Origin: Prevotella sp.
Lineage (GTDB): Bacteria; Bacteroidota; Bacteroidia; Bacteroidales; Bacteroidaceae
Direction: 5' to 3'
DNA length: 64,000 bases
Assembly: GCA_017402445.1 (NCBI GenBank)
Contig: JAFPME010000020.1
Coordinates: 39,819-103,818, forward strand
The notes beneath the pieces were generated by a model. That model searched no databases, had not been told where the DNA came from, and was given only the letters and a program-made list of their open reading frames with translations. Positions 43,978-51,802 of this stretch are shown here, piece by piece. The position numbers and the translations under genes were made by a program. The stretch's first letter is position 1. Each line of letters begins with the position of its first letter.

Positions 43978-45177
43978 TCATTCTTGACCGCTCACTTTTA
44001 GAGAGTTCTTGATGGATAGCGCGGCTACGTAGGCTGTGGTCCAGGCTGCCTGAAAGTTGAATCCGCCCGTCACTCCATCGATGTCAAGCACTTCGCCGGC
44101 GAAATACAGACCTTTGCGTACACGGCTTTCCATCGTGTTTGGGTTGATGCTTTTCAGTGAAATACCGCCGCAAGTGACGAACTCCTCTTTGAATGCGGCG
44201 CGTCCGATGATTTGGTACGCATCGTTGCAAAGGACATTTATCAGTCGGTTAATGTCCTTTTTGCCAAGTTCGTCCCATCTGCTTTGTGCTTTTGCCGCCA
44301 AGCTCTTTTCCAACAAATAGGACCACAGCCTTTGGGAGAGGTCAAACGGATGTGCGTTCTGCACGAGTTTCATTCCGTTTTGCTGTGCGCAACGTACCAC
44401 TTGTTGCAACACTTGCTGTTCTGCCATTCCCGGCCAGTTCACGCTCAAGGGTGAACGGTAGCCCTGTTCGTTCAACAGACGGGCGGCATGGCTCGACAGT
44501 TTCAGTATGGCAGGCCCGCTCAAACCCCAATGTGTGACGAGCAACGGACCTTCCGAGCGTAACTTTGTGCCAGGTATCAGGCAGCTGGCATGGTTGGCAA
44601 CAGTGCCCATTAGAGCTTGCAGGGCCTTGTCGTCGATGTTGAATGTAAAGAGCGAGGGCACGGGTGTTTCTATGCGGTGGCCCAAAGTGCGGAGCCATTC
44701 CAGCCCTTCGGGGCGGGGCGACCCGCCCGTCGTCACTGCAACAAAACCTTCGTCGGGCAATTCTTCGAGCGAACGGATGGTCCGTCCCGTCTCTATCCGT
44801 ATTCCTTTTTCCCTTGCTTCGTTCAGGAAACAGTTGATGATGGTGTGCGAGTCCTGCGACTGCGGAAAAACGCAGTGGTCGTCCTGAGTCGTGAGCCGTA
44901 CGCCGTGGCGCACGAACCATTCGTAGGCCGAGCGATGGTCGAACACGTTGAAGAGTCTGCGCAACAGCCGATGTCCGCGCGGATAGACCTGACTCAGGTC
45001 GCTCACACCTTCAAACGAGTTGGTGCAGTTGCACCGCCCGCCTCCCGAGATCTCCACTTTTGACAGCACATGGCGACTTCTCTCAAAAATGGTCACCTCC
45101 ATTTCGGGCATCATTTCCTTTAGGTTGATGGCCAAGAAGAAACCGGCCGCACCACCTCCTATTATTGATGTCTTCAT
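43978..45177 (-). CDS. BaiN/HI0933-type flavoprotein oxidoreductase
   Basis: A 399-residue FAD protein. The dinucleotide motif IIGGGAAGFFLAINL is at the N-terminus. SKVEISGGGRCNCTN is the family's signature, and the C-terminal GLYFAGEVLDIDGVTGGFNF completes FAD binding. The family (also called YhiN/RdsA) includes bile-acid and other reductases, but most members have no known substrate. The gene is single, divergent from the M48 peptidase. Confidence 0.9.
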   Translation of the reverse strand: MKTSIIGGGAAGFFLAINLKEMMPEMEVTIFERSRHVLSKVEISGGGRCNCTNSFEGVSDLSQVYPRGHRLLRRLFNVFDHRSAYEWFVRHGVRLTTQDDHCVFPQSQDSHTIINCFLNEAREKGIRIETGRTIRSLEELPDEGFVAVTTGGSPRPEGLEWLRTLGHRIETPVPSLFTFNIDDKALQALMGTVANHASCLIPGTKLRSEGPLLVTHWGLSGPAILKLSSHAARLLNEQGYRSPLSVNWPGMAEQQVLQQVVRCAQQNGMKLVQNAHPFDLSQRLWSYLLEKSLAAKAQSRWDELGKKDINRLINVLCNDAYQIIGRAAFKEEFVTCGGISLKSINPNTMESRVRKGLYFAGEVLDIDGVTGGFNFQAAWTTAYVAALSIKNSLKVSGQE

Positions 45178-45288
45178 ACAGGCAGGGGATTTACGCGCTC
45201 TTCATAGTGATGATGGTCACGTCCTTTTATCCGACTCGTATTCAGCAAAGACTTCATCTTCTTCATAAAAGTAACTGTTTATTCCGTG

Positions 45289-45296
45289 CAAATTTA
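45289..45296 (-). promoter_or_regulatory. -7 box for the BaiN-like gene
   Basis: The minus strand reads TAAATTTG followed by C, about 110 nt above the start codon. Confidence 0.55.
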
Positions 45297-45338
45297 ATCA
45301 TTTATCTTTAATTTTTTGGATATTTCGCGAAATAAGTG

Positions 45339-45346
45339 TACTTTTG
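45339..45346 (+). promoter_or_regulatory. -7 box for the M48 peptidase gene
   Basis: TACTTTTG, 28 nt upstream of the ATG. Confidence 0.65.
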
Positions 45347-45374
45347 TTTCCGAAAATACTAATTCTATTCCACA

Positions 45375-46289
45375 ATGAAAAAAGTAAAGTTTATTCTTTT
45401 GTCACTTGTCGCATCGATTCTGGTGTCGTGCGGAACAACAAGCACCGTGCCCGTGACAGGTCGCAAACATCGTCTCAGCGTCAGCGATGAATACGTACTG
45501 AGCCTCAGTGCCCAGCAGTACAATCAGTATCTACAGCAAGCGAAGAAATCCACCAACGCTACTAACACGGCGCTGGTGAAGCGTGTAGGCCAGAAGCTGG
45601 CGACGGCCGTGGAGACCTATCTGCGCAGCAACGGCTTTGCCAACGAAGTGAAGAACTTTGCTTGGGAGTTCAACCTGATTGCCGACAACCAAGTGAATGC
45701 TTTCTGCATGCCCGGCGGAAAAATTGTCGTTTACGAGGGCATCCTGCCTGTGACGCAGAACGAAGCCTCGTTGGCCATCGTGCTTGGACACGAAATAGCA
45801 CACGCCGTGGCCAAACATTCTGCAGAACAGATGACCAAGGAGCAGAATTCCTCCACACTGGTGCAGCTTGGCGGAGGCGTGCTGACGGCTCTGGGCATGG
45901 ACAACTCCAGCACACAGGTGCTGCAAGGTGTGGCTTCGCAAGGACTTTCGCTGCTTAACCTGAAGTATTCGCGCGACAACGAGAGCGAAGCCGACTACAT
46001 GGGGCTCATTTTTGCAGCCATGGCAGGCTATGATCCCAACGTCGCCGTCACCTTCTGGCAGCGAATGGCAGCACAGTCGCAGGGCCAGCAGGCCACTTGG
46101 CTGAGTTCGCATCCATCGGATGCACAGCGCGTGAGCGACATTCAGAAGCACCTGCCCGAGGCCTTGATGTACTACAAGAAGGCGACGACTCCAGTCTCAG
46201 CAACGTACACAACAGGCACAAAGAGCGCAGCCAAAAAGACTACGACGAAGAAAACCACAACGAAAAAGACGACGAAAAAGAAGAAATAA
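45375..46289 (+). CDS. M48-family zinc metallopeptidase lipoprotein
   Basis: A 304-residue lipoprotein with lipobox ILVSC at about residue 19. HEIAHAVAKHSAEQM carries the HExxH zinc motif, and ESEADYMGLIFAA carries the downstream ligand glutamate. The layout matches BepA/LoiP-like periplasmic peptidases that monitor outer-membrane protein assembly. It ends in a low-complexity Lys/Thr tail (KKTTTKKTTTKKTTKKKK). The end of the gene nearly touches the next ORF, so the two are probably co-transcribed. Confidence 0.9.
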   Translation: MKKVKFILLSLVASILVSCGTTSTVPVTGRKHRLSVSDEYVLSLSAQQYNQYLQQAKKSTNATNTALVKRVGQKLATAVETYLRSNGFANEVKNFAWEFNLIADNQVNAFCMPGGKIVVYEGILPVTQNEASLAIVLGHEIAHAVAKHSAEQMTKEQNSSTLVQLGGGVLTALGMDNSSTQVLQGVASQGLSLLNLKYSRDNESEADYMGLIFAAMAGYDPNVAVTFWQRMAAQSQGQQATWLSSHPSDAQRVSDIQKHLPEALMYYKKATTPVSATYTTGTKSAAKKTTTKKTTTKKTTKKKK

Positions 46290-46294
46290 AGCCC

Positions 46295-46759
46295 TTGAAT
46301 CTCTTCAAACTCATATTCAGGGCGCCGAGGCCGAATATCGTTACCGACATGCCAGCCTCTGTCAACCGGTTTCTCTGCCGGAAGAACTATGCTGCGATAA
46401 CGATGTTCGGCTTCATTTTTACACACGATCAGGAAGATGCTGACCTGTTGAACCATAAGGTTACCTATACTAAAAACCATGAGATGATTCACCTGCGGCA
46501 AGCGCAGAATACCCGAAACTCTTGGTTCTGCTTTTACATTCTTTACTTATGGTATGTCATTAAGGCCTTGCCCTATTTTAGCAAGGTGAAAAATGCCGGA
46601 TACTATCTCAATCCGTTCGAGATAGAAGCATATACACACATGTACGACCTGCACTATCTGGACCGTGCTGCGGAAAACGGGACGTCGGAATGGCGTCGCT
46701 TTGCAAAAATGTCATTGCGTGACAGGCTGGACTACATCCGCCAGAAACGGATTGTCTGA
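46295..46759 (+). CDS. Conserved protein with HExxH-like motif (start uncertain)
   Basis: About 154 residues. NHEMIHLRQAQNTRNSW contains a zincin-type HEMIH, and NPFEIEAYTHMYDLHYL could supply another acidic ligand. A hydrophobic stretch, WFCFYILYLWYVIKAL, separates them. Similar small proteins are frequent in Bacteroidetes and have no assigned function. The open frame extends left into the M48 gene, but those residues look like the Lys-rich tail read in another frame. The TTG at 46295, just after the M48 stop, gives the best length; an ATG at 46349 would lose conserved-looking residues. Confidence 0.7.
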   Translation: MNLFKLIFRAPRPNIVTDMPASVNRFLCRKNYAAITMFGFIFTHDQEDADLLNHKVTYTKNHEMIHLRQAQNTRNSWFCFYILYLWYVIKALPYFSKVKNAGYYLNPFEIEAYTHMYDLHYLDRAAENGTSEWRRFAKMSLRDRLDYIRQKRIV

Positions 46760-46790
46760 CGGATTGACGTCCACTATACCGGCCTATTCC

Positions 46791-47153
46791 TATTATAATT
46801 CAAGTTTCGCAAGTGCTCAACATCGTGTAGTTCAGGAGTTCAGGAGTTCAGTAGTTACCGGAGTTCAGTAGTTCAGTAGTTACGGGAGTTCAGACATTAG
46901 TCCTGAAGACTCCCTTTTCTGTAGACCTTACAAGGGAGTAAAGTATTGTCTGAACTCCTGGACTCCCTGTAACTTCTGAACTCCCTTTTCTGTAGACCTT
47001 ACAAGGGAGTAAAGTATTGTCTGAACTCCTGACTCCCTGTAACTCCTGAACTCCCTTTTCTGTAGACTTTACAAGGGAGTAAAGTATTGTCTGAACTCCT
47101 GAACTCCCTGTAACTCCTGAACTCCTTCAACATGCGAAAGTTGAGTTATAATA
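46791..47153. repeat. MITE-like element with terminal inverted repeats
   Basis: The ends at 46791-46811 and 47133-47153 are inverted repeats matching at 19 of 21 positions, sharing ATTATAAYTCAASTTTCGCA. The interior holds GGAGTTCAG words on the left and the 70-nt tandem repeat on the right, whose CTGAACTCC words are inverted relative to the left side. There is no ORF. I could not identify a convincing target duplication. Confidence 0.65.
46910..47125. repeat. Three 70-nt tandem repeats
   Basis: CTCCCTTTTCTGTAGACCTT begins copies at 46910, 46981 and 47051 (periods 71 and 70). A partial fourth starts at 47121. Each unit contains CTCCCTT and AAGGGAG as a short stem, so the array could form several hairpins. 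Confidence 0.85.
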
Positions 47154-47246
47154 ATAAGGTAGAGCCCTGCCTGTCATGGGTGTTGCAAACTTTTGCGCAC
47201 TCGTTTTTAACTTTTGCGAACGGCTGAGACAATTGCAAACTATTGC

Positions 47247-47278
47247 GAACCTAAATGTTTTGTAGGTTCGTTTTTTTT
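47247..47278 (+). terminator. Terminator directly ahead of the coiled-coil regulator promoter
   Basis: GAACCTA pairs with TAGGTTC around a 9-nt loop, followed by GTTTTTTTT. It ends just before the -7 box at 47282. Confidence 0.75.
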
Positions 47279-47281
47279 CTC

Positions 47282-47289
47282 TATCTTTG
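47282..47289 (+). promoter_or_regulatory. -7 box almost touching the start codon
   Basis: TATCTTTG followed by C. Only 4 nt separate it from the first ATG (47294), so that ATG would be at or before the transcript start. Confidence 0.65.
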
Positions 47290-47293
47290 CACT

Positions 47294-47977
47294 ATGAATC
47301 AGATGTTGATGGCGATATTGACCCAGCGGGAGCTGTTCTTGTTGCTCCTTTGCACGGTGACCTACGTGGCGCTGTTCGTCGTTGCCGTTCAGAACAGCCG
47401 ACGCCAAATACTCTTGCTCGAAGAAAGACTGAACAAGGTACGTGCAATGAAAGAGGAACAGGAGGCACAGAGCCAGCAAAACATTGAGCAGAACAAGCGC
47501 AAGATAACCGAGCTGGAGGCATTGCTTCAGCAGTTGGGAAGTGAGAATTCCATGTTGAGGCTCGAGCTCGAAGAACGTAAGGCGCGTCTGGACTTTCATA
47601 ATAAGGTAGCCATCATCGAGCAGGAGAAGCGGCAGCAGGCGGAGACCGTCATCTTTCAGTCGGACATTTACCGACGGATTCAGCATCTGCTTGAGACAGG
47701 ACGTAGCATGGAGCAGGACGACTGGGCTGCACTGACACAGCTCGTCGACAGCATCTATTCGGGATTCACAGACAAACTCTACGGTATCTATCCCATGTCG
47801 CAACAGGACTACTACGTCAGTCTGCTCACCAAGGCGCGCGTACAACCGAAGGACATCGCCTTGTTGACAGCCCATTCGAAGGAGAGCGTCGCTTCCACGC
47901 GTAGCCGTCTCTACCAAAAAGTGTTCGGAAAGAAGGGATCTTCGCGTGACTGGGACGAGTTTGTGCTGTCTCTCTGA
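47294..47977 (+). CDS. Membrane-anchored coiled-coil protein with C-terminal HTH-like domain
   Basis: About 227 residues. One N-terminal membrane helix (LFLLLLCTVTYVALFVVAVQ) is followed by a coiled coil (about 40-115, rich in E, Q and R). The C-terminal domain, YYVSLLTKARVQPKDIALLT then AHSKESVASTRSRLYQKVFG, resembles the LuxR-like helix-turn-helix found at the end of Bacteroidetes membrane regulators. It may bind DNA while attached to the membrane. The first ATG is very close to the promoter, so translation may be leaderless or begin at 47303 or 47309. Confidence 0.75.
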   Translation: MNQMLMAILTQRELFLLLLCTVTYVALFVVAVQNSRRQILLLEERLNKVRAMKEEQEAQSQQNIEQNKRKITELEALLQQLGSENSMLRLELEERKARLDFHNKVAIIEQEKRQQAETVIFQSDIYRRIQHLLETGRSMEQDDWAALTQLVDSIYSGFTDKLYGIYPMSQQDYYVSLLTKARVQPKDIALLTAHSKESVASTRSRLYQKVFGKKGSSRDWDEFVLSL

Positions 47978-48094
47978 CTGAGTTCGCACCCGAAAGTATC
48001 AACCGTTGCAGGCATCAGCTCGTACGAAAGGCTATTCCCCTCAAACCTGTACTAAATGTAAAAAAAGAAGTGAAACCATATAAAAAGAACCATT

Positions 48095-48544
48095 ATGATT
48101 GACTACTTATCTCAACACTTGTGGCAGATATGGGCCGTAGTAGCAGTTCTCTGCCTGATTCTGGAATTGACAGCCGGTGACTTCTTTATCATCTGCTTCT
48201 CCATCGGGGCCGTCTTCGCAGCCATCAGCGACCCGCTGGGACTGGGATTCTACTGGCAGATCGGAGTCTTTGCCATCTTCACGCTCATCAGTCTCTATTT
48301 CGTGCGTCCCTTTGCACTGCGCTATCTGCACAAAGGCGAAGAGCACCGCGTCAGCAATGCCGATGCGCTCATCGGTCGGCGAGGCAGGGTGGTCGAAGCT
48401 GTCGAGGCAGGCGGCTATGGACGTGTGGCTATAGACGGTGACGTATGGAAGGCTGTCAGCACTGCCACGACCGATATTCCTGTCGGGGCTTCTGTACGTG
48501 TGACGGATCGCGAGAGCATCGTCATCACAGTGGAACAGCTCTGA
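48095..48544 (+). CDS. NfeD-like membrane protein
   Basis: A 149-residue protein. Two membrane segments are present (WAVVAVLCLILELTAGDFFI and QIGVFAIFTLISLYFVRPFA). An OB-fold C-terminus, GRRGRVVEAVEAGGYGRVAI through VRVTDRESIVITVEQL, matches short NfeD (NfeD1b) proteins. These work with stomatin-like SPFH proteins in membrane organisation, and the stomatin gene follows after 52 nt. Confidence 0.9.
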   Translation: MIDYLSQHLWQIWAVVAVLCLILELTAGDFFIICFSIGAVFAAISDPLGLGFYWQIGVFAIFTLISLYFVRPFALRYLHKGEEHRVSNADALIGRRGRVVEAVEAGGYGRVAIDGDVWKAVSTATTDIPVGASVRVTDRESIVITVEQL

Positions 48545-48596
48545 CCCTGTTTCTTTTGAAAGAATTATTACTCATCTATTTAAACAATAAAAGAAT

Positions 48597-49550
48597 ATGG
48601 ATATTATGACCTATGTACTGATAGCCATCGTTGTGCTCGTGGTTATCGTAGCCAAAAAGGCACTCGTGATTATTCCTCAGTCGGAAACCAAGATCATTGA
48701 ACGTCTCGGACGTTACTTTGCCACCCTTAAACCGGGCGTGAACATCATTATTCCCTTCATTGACCGCGCCAAGGAAATCGTTGTGCTCAACCGCGGACGC
48801 TACTCTTATGCCAACAGCATCGACTTGCGCGAACAGGTATATGACTTCCCTTCGCAGAACGTCATCACCAAGGATAACATCCAGATGGAGATCAACGCAC
48901 TGCTCTACTTCCAGATTGTCGACCCATTCAAAGCTGTCTACGAGATATCGAACCTGCCCAATGCCATCGAGAAACTGACGCAGACCACACTGCGTAACAT
49001 CATCGGTGAGCTGGAACTCGACGAGACGCTGACCTCGCGCGACACGATCAACACCAAGCTGCGCGCCGTGCTTGACGATGCCACCGACAAGTGGGGCGTG
49101 AAGGTGAACCGCGTCGAGCTGCAAGACATCGTGCCGCCGTCAACCGTGCTCAACGCCATGGAGAAACAGATGCAGGCCGAGCGTAACAAACGAGCACAGA
49201 TTCTGACCTCCGAAGGAGAGAAAGCTGCTGAGATCTTGGCTTCCGAGGGTGAGAAGACGGCTATGATCAACCGCGCTGAGGCTGCCAAGCAGCAAGCCAT
49301 CCTTCATGCCGAAGGTGAAGCTCAGGCACGCATACGGAAAGCTGAGGCTGAGGCCGTTGCTATCGAGAAGATTACAGAGGCTGTAGGCAAGTCTACTAAT
49401 CCAGCCAACTACCTGCTTGCACAGAAGTACATTCAGATGATGGAAGAGCTCGCTAAGGGAGACAAAGCCAAGACCGTCTACCTGCCTTACGAGGCTACCA
49501 ATGTCATGGGCTCTATCGGTGGCATCAAGGAGCTCTTCAAAAATGAATAA
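48597..49550 (+). CDS. SPFH/stomatin-like membrane protein (QmcA type)
   Basis: A 317-residue protein. An N-terminal membrane anchor (TYVLIAIVVLVVIVAKKALV) leads into the SPFH/band 7 domain (IIPQSETKIIERLGRYFATL, LREQVYDFPSQNVITKDNIQ). A long Ala/Glu-rich coiled coil follows (about 190-270, EGEKAAEILASEGEKTAMIN), as in stomatins that form membrane rings. Encoded with its NfeD partner. The C-terminal 8 nt overlap the next ORF. Confidence 0.93.
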   Translation: MDIMTYVLIAIVVLVVIVAKKALVIIPQSETKIIERLGRYFATLKPGVNIIIPFIDRAKEIVVLNRGRYSYANSIDLREQVYDFPSQNVITKDNIQMEINALLYFQIVDPFKAVYEISNLPNAIEKLTQTTLRNIIGELELDETLTSRDTINTKLRAVLDDATDKWGVKVNRVELQDIVPPSTVLNAMEKQMQAERNKRAQILTSEGEKAAEILASEGEKTAMINRAEAAKQQAILHAEGEAQARIRKAEAEAVAIEKITEAVGKSTNPANYLLAQKYIQMMEELAKGDKAKTVYLPYEATNVMGSIGGIKELFKNE

Positions 49551-50028
49551 TCGCATGAGAAAACACGTTGTGTCTTATTTAGTGGCCGTGCTGGCGTGCT
49601 TAACCTTCGCTGCCTGTTCGGAAAACTACTCGCGCGGCGAGAAAGTGGGCACCGTCATTGAGTTTGCCCAATCGGGACTGTTTTGGGATTCGTGGGACGG
49701 TCGGCTCAACCTGACGCAGACGGGGATGAACACAGCCGGTGAACCCTTCACCTTTTCACTTGACAACGATCGGGACGATCAGGACTCTCTCATCCAGCTG
49801 CTCTACCAAGCGCAGATAGAGGGGTGGAAGATAAAGGTGAAGTATCATAAGGTGATGGGGTGGAACTGGTTTGGCAATCGTGGACGTTCCGACTATTTCG
49901 TTGATGATGTGACAGTGCTCGACCGCCACTTTGCCAATCCGCTACTGGGTGGTAAAGCCCGTCAGGGGCATGTTGTCGATACCGTATATGTTGTCATCGA
50001 CAAGTCGGAAATCCGTAAGAAACAGTAA
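49543..50028 (+). CDS. Lipoprotein of unknown function
   Basis: A 161-residue protein. The signal sequence (HVVSYLVAVLACLTFAAC) ends in a lipobox cysteine. The body, EKVGTVIEFAQSGLFWDSWD through KYHKVMGWNWFGNRGRSDYF, is strand-rich and ends DTVYVVIDKSEIRKKQ. Similar small lipoproteins occur in Bacteroidetes, but I cannot assign a function. The ATG at 49543 overlaps the stomatin stop, so it belongs to the NfeD/stomatin transcript. A second ATG at 49555 is possible. Confidence 0.75.
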   Translation: MNNRMRKHVVSYLVAVLACLTFAACSENYSRGEKVGTVIEFAQSGLFWDSWDGRLNLTQTGMNTAGEPFTFSLDNDRDDQDSLIQLLYQAQIEGWKIKVKYHKVMGWNWFGNRGRSDYFVDDVTVLDRHFANPLLGGKARQGHVVDTVYVVIDKSEIRKKQ

Positions 50029-50041
50029 CGCAGCCGCTTTC

Positions 50042-50224
50042 ATGAACCTTTCACAATCAACATGGCTGCCCCATATCGTGGCGATTCTGGTCGTCGTGAT
50101 ATGGGGCAGTACGTTTGTTTTTACGAAGCTGTTGCTAATCAACGGACTGACAGCGGCACACATTTTCACGCTTCGTTTCATCATTGCCTATCTGCTCTTG
50201 CTGGCATTCTCTCTCCCGGTATGA
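50042..50224 (+). pseudogene. Truncated EamA/DMT transporter remnant (first 60 residues)
   Basis: MNLSQSTWLPHIVAILVVVI continues through WGSTFVFTKLLLINGLTAAH and FTLRFIIAYLLLLAFSLPV. These are the first two membrane helices of a DMT-superfamily exporter, with the family's WGSTF motif. The frame then stops at 50222-50224. Intact members have about 300 residues and ten helices. No continuation is visible in other frames, because the next 600 bp belong to a minus-strand gene. It is probably a deletion remnant. Confidence 0.65.
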
Positions 50225-50248
50225 CCATCGGTGGTTGTACCGCTGCTG

Positions 50249-50857
50249 TTATCCTACACTCTCCGACATCTCGTTTGCTTCGGCCAGCTGGCGGGCAATC
50301 ATTGTTGTGATGAGCTGGAAATTTACATCCTCTATGATGCTGCGTTTCTTGATTCCCTCCAGCTTCTGAAGCATCTTCTGCAACGTAGGTATATCGAAGC
50401 TCATGAGATACTGGCTGTTCATGAGATAGTTGGAAACCATCTCAAGCGGTGGCTGTTCGGAGGCCCATGCCTGCTGGGCTTCACAATTCTCAGGTGTATC
50501 GGGCGTCAGAACGAATGTTTCAACGATAAGGCCATCGTCGTTGTAGAAAGCGAGGAAGTTCATTCCCTCTTGCCGGATGTAGCGCACGCGGCTGTTCCAT
50601 GAGCAGTGGAAGGGTGGCTCCTCTGCCTGTCGACTCGGAATCAGCTTGTATTCGCCCGTCTTACCTTGAACTCTCTGGATGGTCACCTCACCCCAGTCGT
50701 TGTTCAACTCGTGCAGGCAGACCACGTCGCCGTTCATGCGCACTTCAGCCGAATATACGCTGTATCCGTCGAAGAATCGTTCTGTCTCCTTGATGCGTTG
50801 CCCCCATGTCAAGAGAGTCACGCACATCAATAGCATTAAAAAAATCGTTTTCTTCAT
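50249..50857 (-). CDS. Exported protein of unknown function
   Basis: A 202-residue protein with signal peptide MKKTIFLMLLMCVTLLTWGQ. The body, FFDGYSVYSAEVRMNGDVVC through YIRQEGMNFLAFYNDDGLIV, is beta-rich and suggests a small sandwich. The C-terminal third is helical (DIPTLQKMLQKLEGIKKRSI). I do not recognise the family. It ends 24 nt from the truncated transporter in convergent orientation. Confidence 0.65.
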   Translation of the reverse strand: MKKTIFLMLLMCVTLLTWGQRIKETERFFDGYSVYSAEVRMNGDVVCLHELNNDWGEVTIQRVQGKTGEYKLIPSRQAEEPPFHCSWNSRVRYIRQEGMNFLAFYNDDGLIVETFVLTPDTPENCEAQQAWASEQPPLEMVSNYLMNSQYLMSFDIPTLQKMLQKLEGIKKRSIIEDVNFQLITTMIARQLAEANEMSESVG

Positions 50858-50888
50858 AGGTCGTTTCCGTAGTTTTCGTTATCTTCGG

Positions 50889-50896
50889 CAAAGATA
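50889..50896 (-). promoter_or_regulatory. -7 box for the exported protein gene
   Basis: The minus strand reads TATCTTTG followed by C, 32 nt before the start codon. Confidence 0.7.
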
Positions 50897-51032
50897 CGGA
50901 ATGTTAAGTGATTAACCAAAAAAATCTGCTTGGTTTTACGTTTTGTGGGAACAAGCTACTGGTATTTTCAAAAAACAATGGTTGAAATGCCGATATCGTG
51001 CTCCTTTTTGAATGGGTCTCGCTTTTTTTCTT

Positions 51033-51040
51033 TATCTTTG
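51033..51040 (+). promoter_or_regulatory. -7 box for the GlsB/YeaQ-like gene
   Basis: TATCTTTG followed by C, 38 nt before the ATG. Confidence 0.7.
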
Positions 51041-51078
51041 CAACATCAAAGGTGAATTGTTTTTTAAAGAAAAAAGAT

Positions 51079-51327
51079 ATGGAAATAACGATTGGTTCAA
51101 TCATTATCGGAATCATTGCCGGTTTCCTGGCTGGAAAGTTCATGCGGGGTGAGGGCTACGGATGCGTGTGGAACTGCATTCTCGGTATTGTCGGCGGTTT
51201 CGTGGGCGGTAAGTTGTTCAGTTGGCTCGGCATTTCGTGGGGAGGCACTTTGGGCGCTGTCGGAACGGCCGTCATCGGCGCTGTCGTGGTTCTTTACATT
51301 GCTTCGGCGGTCAGGAAGAAGAAGTGA
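51079..51327 (+). CDS. GlsB/YeaQ/YmgE-type small membrane protein
   Basis: An 82-residue protein. MEITIGSIIIGIIAGFLAGK followed by a conserved GYGCVWNCILGIVGGFVGGK and a last helix (GAVGTAVIGAVVVLYIASAV) gives three glycine-rich membrane helices, as in the transglycosylase-associated protein family. Members are often induced by stress; the mechanism is unknown. The ATG at 51079 is favoured over an upstream one because it follows the promoter by a normal distance. Dispersed element copy 4 begins 2 nt after the stop codon. Confidence 0.85.
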   Translation: MEITIGSIIIGIIAGFLAGKFMRGEGYGCVWNCILGIVGGFVGGKLFSWLGISWGGTLGAVGTAVIGAVVVLYIASAVRKKK

Positions 51328-51328
51328 G

Positions 51329-51716
51329 ATGCTGAATTATTCGTACAAAAAGTGCGATTTGGGCCTCTGAGAATGCCATCTTTCTGAAATAAAAATCCGA
51401 CGGACGCGTACACGCGAATTTTGCGAATGTCCTAAATGCTTGAAAACGTGACGATTGAATATTCTTTACATTGCCGACGTTTTCAAAATGATTCATTTTA
51501 CACTGCAAAACGGCCTTTTTTTCTCGCCAAAATGATTCATTCTGTCGGCCAGAAAGGGCCGTTTTGCGATGCAAAATGACCCATTTTGAAACAGGAGAAG
51601 ATTTTTCTTTTGTTTTTGTTCGATTCTTTTACCAAAATAACGGCGTTCGTCTTCGTAGAATGAAAAAAAATCTGTGCACGATTTTTCGGAATGAAATATT
51701 TACAATTTCGTGCCGA
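51329..51716 (-). repeat. 390-bp dispersed element, copy 4 (inverted)
   Basis: The five 22-nt units occupy 51478-51587 on the minus strand: AAAATGGGTCATTTTG, AAAACGGCCCTTTCTG, AGAATGAATCATTTTG, AAAAAAGGCCGTTTTG and AAAATGAATCATTTTG. The left arm carries CATTCTACGAAGACG and GGTAAAAGAATCG as in copy 2. The right arm carries CGCGTGTACGCG and ends at the stop codon of the upstream gene. Confidence 0.88.
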
Positions 51717-51741
51717 ATCATGTTTCGTCGGAGCACGAAAA

Positions 51742-51781
51742 AATCCCCAATCGGCATGGAAACCCGTGCCGGTTGGGGATT
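51742..51781 (-). terminator. Terminator of the alcohol dehydrogenase gene
   Basis: On the minus strand ATCCCCAACCGGCAC pairs with GTGCCGATTGGGGAT-like sequence (a G-T and one mismatch), followed by TTTTTT. Confidence 0.8.
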
Positions 51782-51802
51782 GTTGTCGTGACAGATGGAC
51801 GA

